Shown in pieces: positions 9,408 through 18,501 of a stretch of DNA of 60,288 nt. The position numbers and the translations under genes are program-made. The stretch lies in contig BORH01000022.1 in the NCBI GenBank assembly GCA_018333075.1, positions 1 through 60,288 of the forward strand, read 5' to 3'. A model generated the notes under the pieces. That model was not told the origin of the DNA. It was given only the letters and a program-made list of their open reading frames with translations, and ran no database searches. Source of the stretch: Heyndrickxia sporothermodurans (GTDB lineage: Bacteria > Bacillota > Bacilli > Bacillales > Bacillaceae_C). Numbering within the stretch: position 1 is the first letter of the stretch; the number at the start of each line of letters is the position of its first letter.

Positions 9408-9462
9408 AAAAACATTATAGAAAAATTAATTTTGAATGATTTTATTATCTTTGTTCATGATA

Positions 9463-9498
9463 GAAAAGCGATCACATTACTAATGTAATCGCTTTTTA
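9463..9498. terminator. Bidirectional terminator between ytzB and ytnP
   Basis: AAAAGCGAT/ATCGCTTTT encloses ACATTA/TAATGT. The stem is followed by a T run on the plus strand, and the genes are convergent. Confidence 0.75.
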
Positions 9499-9503
9499 TT
9501 TCA

Positions 9504-10343
9504 TTATTCCTTTTTCAATTCATCTATAATATTTCCATCTTGATCCCATTTTAATGCACGATAGTATGCATCATGGTAAAAAATAAACCATGTATTCTCA
9601 TGAATTGCTGATGGTATATAATTTTCCTTTGCAAAAATAGATGTCATCGGATAATCATCATAGGCTAAGACCCATAATGAGTTTTTATGAGCATGTGTTG
9701 GCATTAAATCGGCCATGTGAATAAGTTTTTGACCATCTCTTTCAATTTGAATAATGGAATGTCCGTCACTATGTCCACCAGTATGGGTCATCATTAAGCA
9801 ATCTTCAATCATGATATTTCCTTCAAATGTTTTCACTTGTTCTTGCACAGGCTCCCAATTTTCTTCCCAGTATGTATTTCGTGAGCGAATATTTGGTTCC
9901 CGCATTTCATTCCATTCAATTTGGGAGGTATAGATAATAGCATTTGAAAATACAGATACTAATTTCCCATCTTCCCATTTTGTTAATCCACTGGCATGAT
10001 CAAAATGCATGTGAGTCATACAAATAATATCAATGTCTGACACTGATAAACCTAATTCCTCCAATGACTCTTCTATTTGTGATTCCCCAGCTACTCCGAA
10101 ATTTCTTTTTTGCTTTTCCGTCAACTTTCCTTTACCTATTCCAGATTCGATTAATATATTTTTCTTGTTAATTTGAAGAAGCATTGGGTCTGTTCTTAAC
10201 TCGATTTGATTATTATCATTCACAGGATATTTTTTAGACCACAATGGTTTAGGAACAACGCCAAACATGGCACCACCATCTAAATTAGTTACCCCTCCGT
10301 TTAACCATGTAATTGTAAGATCACCAACTGTTAATTTCTCCAT
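9504..10343 (-). CDS. ytnP: Metallo-beta-lactamase-fold lactonase YtnP
   Basis: A 279-residue metallo-beta-lactamase fold hydrolase. The zinc signature HxHxDH is visible as [11 protein letters not shown] near residue 107, followed by GGHSDGHS (His near 190) and HMADLMP (bridging Asp near 212). YtnP of B. subtilis is reported to degrade lactone signalling molecules (quorum quenching). It is a cytosolic protein with no signal peptide. AAAGGAGGG precedes the ATG. Upstream, between trmB and this gene, lies an interspersed repeat (10395-10563), so it probably has its own promoter near or in that repeat. Confidence 0.9.
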   Translation of the reverse strand: MEKLTVGDLTITWLNGGVTNLDGGAMFGVVPKPLWSKKYPVNDNNQIELRTDPMLLQINKKNILIESGIGKGKLTEKQKRNFGVAGESQIEESLEELGLSVSDIDIICMTHMHFDHASGLTKWEDGKLVSVFSNAIIYTSQIEWNEMREPNIRSRNTYWEENWEPVQEQVKTFEGNIMIEDCLMMTHTGGHSDGHSIIQIERDGQKLIHMADLMPTHAHKNSLWVLAYDDYPMTSIFAKENYIPSAIHENTWFIFYHDAYYRALKWDQDGNIIDELKKE

Positions 10344-10394
10344 TACAATCCCTCCTTTTATTATTTTAACATTCCGACTATTAAATTGTTAATC

Positions 10395-10563
10395 AGAAAA
10401 GCGCAGGGTGCCTTCCCCATCGAGATACGGACTGAGAATATTAGCAGTTAAACTTTCCTTGAAGGGACTCTACTGAGGTAACAAAGGACGAATCGATGCA
10501 CGCTTATCGTAAGGGAGGAGCCCTGAAGTACGCTAGTCGACGACTGCTTGCGCTAGACATATC
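10395..10563. repeat. Interspersed intergenic repeat, long copy
   Basis: A GC-richer block than its surroundings begins AAAAGCGCAGGGTGCC and ends with CCTGAAGTACGCTAGTCGAC (10522-10541) plus a direct repeat of CGCTAG. A shorter related copy lies between menB and menE. The style resembles non-coding repeats scattered through Bacillaceae genomes. No reading frame spans it. Confidence 0.5.
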
Positions 10564-10611
10564 AGGCATCTTTTCATCATTTTATATCTTTAAAAATTTC
10601 TTATCTAATAA

Positions 10612-10646
10612 TAAAAAAAGAATGAGCTTATTCACTCATTCTTTCG
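10612..10646 (-). terminator. Terminator of trmB, overlapping the stop codon
   Basis: On the minus strand, AAAGAATGAG and CTCATTCTTT pair around an 8-nt loop and run into TTTTTTATT. Confidence 0.8.
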
Positions 10647-11311
10647 TTTAAAACCTCAGTTTTTTGTATACTATTTTGATATTGTACTTCGCAGCGATAA
10701 ATACGTTGACCTCTTGCGGAAAATTTTTCTTCATACTCTGTCATAATATTATCTAGAAAATCACTTTTGTGTAAATCTAAACTCACATATTTTAATAATA
10801 AACCATACTCAGAAAAGCTTTTTAATGAATATTCAAATAATCCTTGATTATCCGTTTTAAAATGAATTTCTCCACCATTTATCAAAATATCTTCATAAAG
10901 CTTTAAGAAGCTTTTGAAAGTCAATCTTCTCTTTTCATGACGATTTTTTGGCCAAGGATCTGAAAAGTTTAAATAAATTCTCTCAACATCTCCTTTTTCA
11001 AAATAGTTCTTTAAGTTTTCACCATCAAAATTAAGTAGCTTCACATTTGGAAGCTCTTCTTCTATTAACTGATCTAATGCTGAAACAATTACACTATCTT
11101 GTAACTCTATCCCAATATAATTCACATCAGGATTTGCTTTTCCCATGCCAACGATAAATTGTCCTTTACCAGTACCTACTTCTATGTGAATAGGATTTTC
11201 ATTATTAAATACATTTCTCCACTTTCCTTTTTTTTCCTCAGGATTTTGAATAACGTACTGTGGATACTGCATTAATTTCTCTTTTGCCCAAGGTTTATGT
11301 CGTAATCTCAT
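10628..11311 (-). CDS. trmB: tRNA (guanine-N7-)-methyltransferase TrmB
   Basis: Methylates G46 in the variable loop of tRNA with SAM. The 227-residue Rossmann-fold protein has the SAM-binding segment [16 protein letters not shown] near residue 45, NYIGIELQ near 70, and the TrmB signature [17 protein letters not shown] near 115-131, including the catalytic Asp and the Pro-Trp-Pro-Lys run. The start is the ATG at 11311 with AGGTG 7 bases upstream. An earlier in-frame start at 11326 lacks a good site. Its terminator overlaps the stop codon. Confidence 0.95.
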   Translation of the reverse strand: MRLRHKPWAKEKLMQYPQYVIQNPEEKKGKWRNVFNNENPIHIEVGTGKGQFIVGMGKANPDVNYIGIELQDSVIVSALDQLIEEELPNVKLLNFDGENLKNYFEKGDVERIYLNFSDPWPKNRHEKRRLTFKSFLKLYEDILINGGEIHFKTDNQGLFEYSLKSFSEYGLLLKYVSLDLHKSDFLDNIMTEYEEKFSARGQRIYRCEVQYQNSIQKTEVLNERMSE

Positions 11312-11362
11312 GTTAATACACCTCAATTATTAGTATTTACCTTATTCTTGATGCATAAAGAC

Positions 11363-11399
11363 AAAAGGAATTCACAAAATAATTGTGGATTCCTTTTTA
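11363..11399. other. Terminator-like hairpin between divergent trmB and ytzH
   Basis: AAAAGGAA and TTCCTTTT enclose CACAA/TTGTG. The structure lies in the upstream regions of both divergent genes, so it does not end any visible gene. It may be an attenuator, a leader structure or a relic. Confidence 0.4.
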
Positions 11400-11448
11400 A
11401 ACGAAAATTGATCAACAACATCTTAAAACTGAAAGGAAGATTAGCATC

Positions 11449-11727
11449 ATGCCTATTACCCATTATGATCAAATTTCACTATTAAAAGATATATTGAATA
11501 ATCATCAAATCGATTGCTGTGGTTCTATATCAGAATGTGAACAATTAGAACGCCTGATAAAATCTTTATTAATGAATCCAAATATTAATGATACTGTGAA
11601 AACTGTTTTATTGGAAGTATACAATTATAGTCAAAATGGACAAAACACTAATAATCTTGATCATCATATTCAATCCAATCAAGAAAATTTAACCCAGTGG
11701 GTTACACAAATGAACTCATTTTTTTAG
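11449..11727 (+). CDS. ytzH: YtzH-like small protein
   Basis: A 92-residue cytosolic protein, mostly helical by composition (YDQISLLKDILNNHQ, then a Cys-Cys pair and CEQLERLIKSLL). It is recognised as YtzH by sequence style and position between trmB and ytmP, as in B. subtilis. The family function is unknown. GAAAGGAAG precedes the ATG. Its stop overlaps the stop of convergent ytmP by four bases, leaving no room for a terminator between them. Confidence 0.8.
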   Translation: MPITHYDQISLLKDILNNHQIDCCGSISECEQLERLIKSLLMNPNINDTVKTVLLEVYNYSQNGQNTNNLDHHIQSNQENLTQWVTQMNSFF

Positions 11728-12500
11728 ATAGTGCTTAGCCTTTCTATCCAATGATGCATCTCCTCAAACCGCTCCTTACTTCTATGCCATTGAATAGATA
11801 ATAGTGTTTGAGCAATATAGTACCATTTCATTCGCAATAGAAGATCATCATTTAATTCTAATCCATACTGCATGAGCCAACTGTCCCATTTCTCACGGTC
11901 AATATATAAATATAAAAGCATTCCAATGTCTAGGGCTGGATCAGCAATTAGCGGTCCATCCCAATCAATTAAATATAGCTGATTGTCATCTGATAATAGC
12001 CAATTATTATGATTAATATCACTATGACAAACAACATATTCCTCATGTCGAATATTCCCCAAATTCTCCTGCAAAAAACGCAATGAAGACTGAATTGTAG
12101 ATAGTGCTAATAATTCCGAATCCAATTCTGATTCTATTTGCATAAGCATCATATCTGCTTCAAAGGGTTCTTTTCCCAATCTTAATAGCATGGAAAGCAA
12201 TGGAGCAGAGTCATGAATTTTTTTTAAAAGCTTGGCAACACGTTCTTGGCTCATTTCATCAGGCGTTAATTCTCTCCCATTTAGCCATTGCTGTGCTGTT
12301 ATCACATCACCATTTTCTGTTCTTTTGGTCCAAACAAGCTTCGGTACAATCCCCTCGACCGATAAAACAGCTAAAAAAGGAGAGGAGTTTCTTTTTAAAA
12401 ATAATTTTTGTTCTTGATGTTTGGCAAAGAATGCTTCTCCTGTTGCCCCACCCGCCGGAGTAATTTCCCAGCCTTGACCAAGTATGTGTTCCAACATCAT
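11724..12500 (-). CDS. ytmP: Aminoglycoside phosphotransferase/choline kinase-like protein YtmP
   Basis: A 258-residue protein-kinase-like fold phosphotransferase. The catalytic loop HSDINHNNWL (near residue 160) and the metal-binding segment LIDWDGPLIADPALD (near 178) are clear. The glycine-rich N-terminus AGGATGEAFFAK with a Lys, then LFLKRNSS, fits nucleotide binding. Members phosphorylate small hydroxyl compounds, and this one's substrate is unknown. A resistance role is not supported by anything here. Tandem ATG codons follow AAGGTGA closely; the second is better spaced. It converges on ytzH with overlapping stops. Confidence 0.87.
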   Translation of the reverse strand: MMLEHILGQGWEITPAGGATGEAFFAKHQEQKLFLKRNSSPFLAVLSVEGIVPKLVWTKRTENGDVITAQQWLNGRELTPDEMSQERVAKLLKKIHDSAPLLSMLLRLGKEPFEADMMLMQIESELDSELLALSTIQSSLRFLQENLGNIRHEEYVVCHSDINHNNWLLSDDNQLYLIDWDGPLIADPALDIGMLLYLYIDREKWDSWLMQYGLELNDDLLLRMKWYYIAQTLLSIQWHRSKERFEEMHHWIERLSTI

Positions 12501-12904
12501 TCACCTTCAATTAATTCGCCTTTAACATATTTTAATATGGCGTTCAATATAGCAACTCTATAAAAAATAAAAATTTGCTTTGCTCCTTACAGGAGATAGA
12601 TTCAAACACTTCTAAGAAAGTCATTTCTTTTCTATAAAGAAGAAAAAAGATAGCTATTGAAACGATGCGACAACAATAGCCACCTTTTATATGCTAATTT
12701 CAAAAAGGATTGCATTTATGTTAAGATTCGAATGGATTATTTTGTTAAGTATTTACATATTCCTCTTATCATTCTCACAATATTATATCAATATTAGTGT
12801 AACTATAAGAAAAGAGTCTTTAATAAATTTTATTCTTTATGACATTTTTCGTCAAGTTGATTTTAAACAAAGATGTATTCCAACGTATATGTTTTTTAAA
12901 ACTA
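12501..12904. other. Intergenic stretch of about 400 bases between ytmP and ytlR
   Basis: No convincing gene. It contains a hairpin (GCTATTG 12653-12659 with CAATAGC 12674-12680) that on the minus strand runs into ATCTTTTTTCTTC and could end the ytl transcript. One plus-strand AT-rich frame (12718-12942) has AAAAAGGA before its ATG and hydrophobic residues, but it runs 38 bases into ytlR and looks like chance. In B. subtilis, amyX lies near here as I recall it; nothing of it is visible. Confidence 0.5.
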
Positions 12905-13852
12905 TTAAGCCGATAATTGATTTGTATTTCTTACTGTTTTGATCATTTTCCAAGCATGTGGACGAACCTTAATTTCCACAGGAGTATGCCCTTCTGCTTC
13001 CCCGTCAGTATGAACAGAAATTGGTATGTCTGATTGTATACTAATTTGATTGCCTTTAAACGTCTTTACCTCCTTAAATTTTGTATGTCCTCCAAAAAAG
13101 ACACTAATAAAGGCAAAAAAAAGCTTTACTCTTGAAATGCGATGAACAACGGTAATTTCAAATTCACCATCACTTGGATTAGCTTGAGGGGCAATTTTCA
13201 TCCCCCCCCCATAATATGACTGGTTTGATACAGTAACAAACCAAGCTTTATCAAAAGTATATTGTATACCGTTAATCATTAAATATAATGTAGATGGTCG
13301 ATAACGAAAAAGTTCAACAATCATAAATATTGCATAAACGATTTTACCAAACCCAATTCTATTTAATATTTTTTTCATTGTCGATAAATTTACTTTTTCA
13401 GAAATTAGTGCATCAAACCCAGCACCTAAACTATTCACAAAAAAACCTTCACTTTGGTCTCTTTTAAATTCTCCCACATCATAATAATCTTCTTTCTCAT
13501 TTATCATATGTAATAATAAATCTAAACATTTTTCAGGATTGGATGGAAGTTTAAATCCTCTAGCAAAATCATTTCCTGACCCTGCAGGAATATAAGAAAT
13601 AGTAACATGAGCAAAAGATACTACTCCATTGATTACTTCATGTATCGTTCCATCCCCTCCTACGGCTACAATTATCATAGGATCAGAACTTGAAGCAGCT
13701 ATTGAAAAAGCAATATTCATAGCATCTTTTCTTTCCTTTGAATAGTAAACTTCATATGGAATATCTACTATTTTTCTCTCAATTCTTCTCCAGACTTTTA
13801 TGCTTGCCCCATTTTTAGCCTCAGGATTAACAATAAACACTAGCTTTTTCAT
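12905..13852 (-). CDS. ytlR: Diacylglycerol/lipid kinase family protein YtlR
   Basis: A 315-residue member of the DagK/LCB5/YegS lipid-kinase family. It shows the N-terminal IVNPEAKNGAS start, the nucleotide-binding VAVGGDGTIHEVINGV (near residue 64), and IPAGSGNDFARGF (near 92), the substrate and ATP loop of the family. Such enzymes phosphorylate diacylglycerol or related lipids; the true substrate is unproven. It is third in the ytlP-ytlQ-ytlR operon. Its ATG overlaps the stop of ytlQ (ATGA), which suggests translational coupling. Spacing to any terminator is long. Confidence 0.87.
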   Translation of the reverse strand: MKKLVFIVNPEAKNGASIKVWRRIERKIVDIPYEVYYSKERKDAMNIAFSIAASSSDPMIIVAVGGDGTIHEVINGVVSFAHVTISYIPAGSGNDFARGFKLPSNPEKCLDLLLHMINEKEDYYDVGEFKRDQSEGFFVNSLGAGFDALISEKVNLSTMKKILNRIGFGKIVYAIFMIVELFRYRPSTLYLMINGIQYTFDKAWFVTVSNQSYYGGGMKIAPQANPSDGEFEITVVHRISRVKLFFAFISVFFGGHTKFKEVKTFKGNQISIQSDIPISVHTDGEAEGHTPVEIKVRPHAWKMIKTVRNTNQLSA

Positions 13853-14829
13853 CGGTCCATTTCCCCCATTTGTTCAGAGGGCAATGACTGTTCATTCCAT
13901 TCTGATCTTCTTGTACAAATGGTTTGACAATAGTCCAAAAGAATTTTTGCTGTTTTTAATTGAATGTGCTTCAATGGTGATTGCAAGCTTCTTTGCTGCT
14001 CAAACCATTTTGGATAATTTCTTTTTTCAAGTAATTCAACATCTGCAGGTGAAGTAGGGTAATCAATATATCCATTCCTTGATATAATTCCTTTTTTTAA
14101 TGGTATATCCAAATGATTATGGCTTAATAGCGGTTGAATAATTTTCGACATTCTATTTAATGATATGAATGGATTTAATATTTTACTCTCACTTCTATTG
14201 GTTCTTTTAGTCCAAAAACGTTCATTTGATCCTAAAAACACCGAATCCTTATCTTCTTCAAGAAACACTAAGCACCAGACCTCGGTCGGTGTAATTAATA
14301 TGACTTCCATTTCAATTGGTGCTTTTTTCAGTAAAAAAATAGGCTCATATAAAAATAAAAAAGTATCTGGAAAATACTGTAAAAAATACTTTAATTTTTC
14401 ATTCCGATAATAGCTTTGTTTAATAAATGATTTTTCAAATACAGTTGAACTAGCCCATTTCATCTGAAATGTATACAATTGATCTAAAAATATTTGTTTT
14501 AACTCTTCAATTGATTCGGGGTAGTAAGTAAGCTTTGGTGAAAATTGAAATATGGATTCTTGTTGTAATGCAGGTTCTTTAACTGCATCTTCTTGACCTA
14601 TGCTAGATCTTTGAAATAACCTTTTTATTCGTCCAGGATTCTTTTTGTTTACATTTTCGTTTTTTGTACTTTCTAGTACTATGCTTTGATCGTCATGAAA
14701 TCTATTTTCCCATTGGAGCATTAATTTATTCCACTGCTGTTTCTTAAGTCTCACATATTGAGCTGGATATCGAAACGGATCTATTTCATAACGTGATACA
14801 TAATCTTGTAGCTTAATAAGTTGACCCAT
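13849..14829 (-). CDS. ytlQ: YtlQ, NERD-like protein of unknown function
   Basis: A 326-residue cytosolic protein. The first ~110 residues are basic and low in complexity. The following ~200 look like a restriction-nuclease-related (NERD-like) fold, with TPTEVWCLVFLEEDKDSVFLGS as a beta-rich core and ILNPFISLNRMSKIIQPLL after it. I do not see a certain catalytic triad. The name rests mainly on position between ytlP and ytlR. The start is the ATG at 14829 after AAGGAAG; the longer in-frame extension overlaps ytlP by 14 bases. It is coupled to ytlR by an ATGA overlap. Confidence 0.75.
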   Translation of the reverse strand: MGQLIKLQDYVSRYEIDPFRYPAQYVRLKKQQWNKLMLQWENRFHDDQSIVLESTKNENVNKKNPGRIKRLFQRSSIGQEDAVKEPALQQESIFQFSPKLTYYPESIEELKQIFLDQLYTFQMKWASSTVFEKSFIKQSYYRNEKLKYFLQYFPDTFLFLYEPIFLLKKAPIEMEVILITPTEVWCLVFLEEDKDSVFLGSNERFWTKRTNRSESKILNPFISLNRMSKIIQPLLSHNHLDIPLKKGIISRNGYIDYPTSPADVELLEKRNYPKWFEQQRSLQSPLKHIQLKTAKILLDYCQTICTRRSEWNEQSLPSEQMGEMDR

Positions 14830-14845
14830 ATTACTTCTTCCTTTT

Positions 14846-15412
14846 CTACAACCTGCCACTTAAACGAATGACAGCCTTTTTATGATATTTTGGTGTTTCC
14901 TCTACTTTTGTTTCATACAAAACCACTTCTTCCACTTGAAATTTTGGAAGCTGAAAAGCATCATTTTTAAGTTTCTCAAATGGGAAGATGCCAAATGCAT
15001 CATCCCATTTTCTAGCAACAGTTATATGTGGTTTAAAAGGTTTCTTATCTAATTCAAATCCTGCCGATATACAATCACAGTATACAATTTCTCTCACATT
15101 ATTTAAATTATGTGATTCAAGCAAATCTACCCATAATATTCTGGGATATTCTTTTCTTCCAAAAGTATCTAAACCTTGAATTTTCAATTCGAACGAAGGA
15201 AAACTCATTAAATTTTCCCTCATTCCATCCATTGCTGTCTTTAATTGATCATTCTTTGCATGGCCTAAAAAAGCCAATGTGATGTGATAATCCTCTTGGT
15301 GAACCCATCTCTTAAAAGGAAAGTCTATTTTCATTTTTTCACATTTCACATTTAGAGATGCTTTAATATCTGAAGGAAGTGGAACTGCAAAGAAAAAATG
15401 TTTATTCGACAT
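14846..15412 (-). CDS. thpR: RNA 2',3'-cyclic phosphodiesterase ThpR (YtlP)
   Basis: A 2H-phosphoesterase of 188 residues. Both HxT motifs are present, HITLAFLGH near residue 44 and HITVARKW near 128, as the family needs. ThpR opens 2',3'-cyclic phosphate ends of RNA. It was formerly called 2'-5' RNA ligase, an activity now thought secondary. It is the first gene of the ytlP-ytlQ-ytlR operon. AAGAGAGGA lies upstream of the ATG. Confidence 0.9.
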   Translation of the reverse strand: MSNKHFFFAVPLPSDIKASLNVKCEKMKIDFPFKRWVHQEDYHITLAFLGHAKNDQLKTAMDGMRENLMSFPSFELKIQGLDTFGRKEYPRILWVDLLESHNLNNVREIVYCDCISAGFELDKKPFKPHITVARKWDDAFGIFPFEKLKNDAFQLPKFQVEEVVLYETKVEETPKYHKKAVIRLSGRL

Positions 15413-15607
15413 GTTCTTATCCTCTCTTACAATTGTTATACATATTTTATCAAAATTCTATGTAAATATTACATAAATCTCTCTATTTTCACATAGATTG
15501 TTTTATATAAATTTTTAGTCACCCTTCCAACAAAGTCAGAATTTTTGTTTTAAATGAAAAATTAGGGGTATTGAAAATTGAAATAGATGAAAAAGGAGTG
15601 TCTATTG

Positions 15608-15766
15608 ATGAATAGGGGAGATAAAGTTTACTATAATGGCGAGGAATTCGAAATTTATTATATTTATGAAAGCGGTTATTGTGAGATAAAAAAACAGCAT
15701 CGGTGGAATATTTTGTTAGTACCTCTAACAGAGCTACATATTTTACATGAATTAAAAACTTTTTAA
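15608..15766 (+). CDS. Small uncharacterised protein (52 aa)
   Basis: A short frame with a good ribosome binding site (AAAAAGGAGTG, 7 bases before the ATG). It reads MNRGDKVYYNGEEFEIYYIY, continues through ESGYCEIKK and ends LTELHILHELKTF. The alternating hydrophobic pattern suggests a small beta-barrel (SH3/KOW-like) domain. It is flanked by a terminator that it shares with dat. I do not recognise the family. Coding is supported by the start site, the coding-like composition and the terminator. Confidence 0.6.
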   Translation: MNRGDKVYYNGEEFEIYYIYESGYCEIKKQHRWNILLVPLTELHILHELKTF

Positions 15767-15788
15767 TATGTAATAATCGATTTAAGTA

Positions 15789-15838
15789 GATCCCCCCTTT
15801 TTTGAAACATCATTTCAAGAAAGGAAGGATTTTTTGAA
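15789..15838. terminator. Bidirectional terminator between the 52-aa gene and dat
   Basis: ATCC..CCTTTTTTGAAA pairs with TTTCAAGAAAGG..GGAT around CATCA, followed by TTTTTT on the plus strand; the genes are convergent. Confidence 0.65.
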
Positions 15839-15845
15839 ACCAGTA

Positions 15846-16688
15846 TTATTTTTTTTCAATTTCTTGTTTAAATAATTGTTGTAATTTTCTTGTTACTGGA
15901 CCAGGTATACCTGATTGAATCGCATGGTCATTCACCTGTACAATTGGCATAACCTCGGAAGTTGTACTTGATATAAAAACCTCATCCGCTTCTAATAAAT
16001 CATTAATTGTAAATACTTCCTCTCTATAAGAGATACCGTTATTCTCACACAATCTTAAAATTACTTGCCTTGTAATTCCATTTAAAATTAAATTTGTAGC
16101 TGGCCGAGTTATTAAGCATTGATCTTTTACAATAAACACATTGGAGGATGATCCTTCAGTAATCTCTTTTCCACGATGCTGAATCGCTTCATAACAACCC
16201 GCTTCAGCCGCTTTTTGCTTAGCCATAATATTACCAAGTAAATTTAAGCTCTTTATATCACATCTTAGCCAACGAATATCTTCCACTAATAATCCTTTTA
16301 CCCCTTCATCCATTAATGATTGAGGTATTGGCATTTCTCTCGTATATGCCACATAGGTTGGCGTGATCTCTGAGCTTGGGAATCCATGCTGTCTTTGAAA
16401 GGTTCCCCTAGTTAATTGCAAATAAATAATTCCTGTTCCTAACTCATTTATAGCTACTAATTCTTCTAATGTTTGGAGAAACTCATTCTTATCATAAGGA
16501 ATGGATAAAGATATTTTTTCTGCACTTTCATATAGTCGATTAATATGTTCTTTTTTCGTAAAAAGTTGTCCATTATAAACTCTAATTACTTCATAAATCC
16601 CATCTCCAAATTGATAACCTCGATCTTCAATATCAACCTTTACCTTTGAACGTTCGATAATTTCCCCATTAAAAACAATCTTTTCCAT
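15846..16688 (-). CDS. dat: D-amino acid aminotransferase
   Basis: A PLP-dependent fold-type IV transaminase, 280 residues. It interconverts D-alanine/2-oxoglutarate and D-glutamate/pyruvate, feeding peptidoglycan precursors. Visible landmarks are FNGEIIERSKVKVDIEDRGYQFGDG at the N-terminus, the PLP Lys in RCDIKSLNLLGN (near residue 146), EGSSSNVF near 178 and SSTTSEVMPI near 240. Length and motifs match D-alanine transaminase rather than branched-chain enzymes. It lies 23 bases after pepV and is probably cotranscribed with it. GGGGAGAG precedes the ATG. Confidence 0.92.
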   Translation of the reverse strand: MEKIVFNGEIIERSKVKVDIEDRGYQFGDGIYEVIRVYNGQLFTKKEHINRLYESAEKISLSIPYDKNEFLQTLEELVAINELGTGIIYLQLTRGTFQRQHGFPSSEITPTYVAYTREMPIPQSLMDEGVKGLLVEDIRWLRCDIKSLNLLGNIMAKQKAAEAGCYEAIQHRGKEITEGSSSNVFIVKDQCLITRPATNLILNGITRQVILRLCENNGISYREEVFTINDLLEADEVFISSTTSEVMPIVQVNDHAIQSGIPGPVTRKLQQLFKQEIEKK

Positions 16689-16711
16689 GTTTTCTCTCCC
16701 CTTTGTTTATG

Positions 16712-18121
16712 TTATTGCGCAAGTTCATAAATGGCTTGTGCATAAATAGCAGTTGCTTTTAATAAATCTTCAATAAACATGTATTCATCCTTCTGGTGCA
16801 TGACATCTGGTCTCCCTGGAAATAGTGCTCCAAATGCAACTCCAGATTTTAAGGAACGAGCATAGGTTCCTCCTCCAATAGATAGTAATTCAGCTTTTTC
16901 ACCAGTTTGTTCTTCATATACTTTTTGCAATATTTTTATTAGAGCATTATTTTCATCTACATGATGAGGTTTCGAATCAGAAAAGTTTTCGATTGAAAAG
17001 CCATGCTCGGATGCCTTTTTTATAATTGTTTCCTTACCTTTTTGCATATCAAATGTCACAGGATAACGCATATTAATACCGAAACTTCCTCCATTTGCTT
17101 GCTCATATTGCATTTTCCCCACATTAACAGTTAAATCTCCGGTGATTTCATCTTTAAAATCAATTCCTAATCCTTCACCTCTAGATTGATTAAACAAAAT
17201 GTGCACACCAAAATCTATATATCGCTTAGCTTGTGAATCTAATTCTAATTGTGTTAAAAATTTCAATAAGAATAAACCTGCATTTTTACCATTTTTGGGC
17301 TCCATCCCATGAGCAGAAATACCTTCAAGCTCTAAATGCAATTCTCCACTTTCAATAAAATATGACCCTTTTAGCTCATTTTTCTCTAAGAAACTAGAAT
17401 ACTCCTGTATTAGATCTGTTTGTTCACCACTAAAGCTCAAAACTGCGGTTGCATGATCAGGAACCATATTGTATCTTCTTCCTGAATAAAAAGAAATAAG
17501 CATATGATTCGTTTGATCTATCTTTTTTGCTGGTAAAACGATATCATAATCTGAAATTCCCTTTTCAGCATTAATAATAGGGAAGTCTGCATCAGGAGCG
17601 AAACCTGTGGTAGGCATTTCTTCATTTTTAAAATAATGATCTACACAGCGCCAATTACTTTCCTCATCCGTCCCGATAATCATCCGAACTCTCTTATTTA
17701 ATGGAAGTTTAAGCTCCTTGATAATCTTCATAGCATAATAGGCTGCCATCGTAGGACCCTTATCATCACTAGCACCACGTGAGTAAATCTTCCCTTCCTT
17801 AACTTCTCCCCCATATGGATCAACAGACCAGCCGTCTCCTTCTGGTACTACATCTACATGGCAAAGGACTCCTATCAGCTCCTCACCAGTTCCCATCTCT
17901 AAATGACCAGCTAAATTTCCAACATTCTTAGCGATAAAGCCGTCCTTTTCCCCAAGATTTAGCAAGTATTGTAAAGCTTCTTTTATTCCTTTCCCTAGAG
18001 GGGCATCAAAAGAAGCATTTTCTTCATCTAAAACACTTTTTATTTGTAAAAGCTGCCTTAAGTCAGATACCAAATCATCTTTTCTTTCATTTACTTCCTG
18101 CATCCAATCAATTTTTTGCAT
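16712..18121 (-). CDS. pepV: Dipeptidase PepV
   Basis: An M20 family di-zinc peptidase of about 469 residues that cleaves dipeptides and some tripeptides. The metal ligands appear in order: LCHVDVVPEGDGW (His near 87), GASDDKGPTMA (Asp near 119), DEESNW (catalytic and metal Glu near 153-154), FAPDADFP (Asp near 177) and PDVMHQKDE (His near 439). The lid domain of about 190 residues lies between. The ATG at 18121 follows GGAGTG with a 6-base gap; a GTG nine bases earlier overlaps that site. It is first in a pepV-dat operon. Confidence 0.94.
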   Translation of the reverse strand: MQKIDWMQEVNERKDDLVSDLRQLLQIKSVLDEENASFDAPLGKGIKEALQYLLNLGEKDGFIAKNVGNLAGHLEMGTGEELIGVLCHVDVVPEGDGWSVDPYGGEVKEGKIYSRGASDDKGPTMAAYYAMKIIKELKLPLNKRVRMIIGTDEESNWRCVDHYFKNEEMPTTGFAPDADFPIINAEKGISDYDIVLPAKKIDQTNHMLISFYSGRRYNMVPDHATAVLSFSGEQTDLIQEYSSFLEKNELKGSYFIESGELHLELEGISAHGMEPKNGKNAGLFLLKFLTQLELDSQAKRYIDFGVHILFNQSRGEGLGIDFKDEITGDLTVNVGKMQYEQANGGSFGINMRYPVTFDMQKGKETIIKKASEHGFSIENFSDSKPHHVDENNALIKILQKVYEEQTGEKAELLSIGGGTYARSLKSGVAFGALFPGRPDVMHQKDEYMFIEDLLKATAIYAQAIYELAQ

Positions 18122-18130
18122 TGCTAGCAC

Positions 18131-18501
18131 TCCTTTAGCAATTTATGTATTCTGAAATATTCTACTTCTTGTTTATCTTACTCCTTTTCCTTGAATTTAT
18201 AAAGGAGAAGAATAACATGACTTCTGCTTTATAATAAATATATTTCAGAAAATTATACTAGCGTTTTCTATTATTCATATGATTAACAGTATAGGAAGAA
18301 AACATAAATTCCTGTTTTCCCTAGATATTTTAAAAAGGAAGGTGTACAATGTAATTGTCTGACATCTTAAAAATAAAAATGATTAAAAAGGAGTTGTCTG
18401 CGGATAACAAATCTTTTCTAATTACATTGAAGCTAAAAGCTTCAAACCTAATAAGCCGTCCGTAGTCTTAGTCTTTGGAATAAAGATGAGGGAGTGGTTT
18501 T
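18131..18501 (+). other. Structured 370-base intergenic region before ytzE
   Basis: No gene longer than a few codons is seen. The left part should hold the pepV promoter. On the plus strand, CTGCGGA (18398-18404) can pair with TCCGTAG (18459-18465), enclosing a hairpin TTGAAGC/GCTTCAA (18427-18445). Earlier, AAGGAAGG stands 6 bases before ATG-TAA (18349-18354), a start codon directly followed by a stop. This could be a leader of ytzE or a small RNA. Confidence 0.4.

Noticed and set aside
12691-12942. Plus-strand frame of 83 codons between ytmP and ytlR
   Set aside because: AT-rich hydrophobic translation, no good signal at the first ATG, and the frame runs into ytlR on the other strand. The internal ATG at 12718 has AAAAAGGA, but this is weak evidence.
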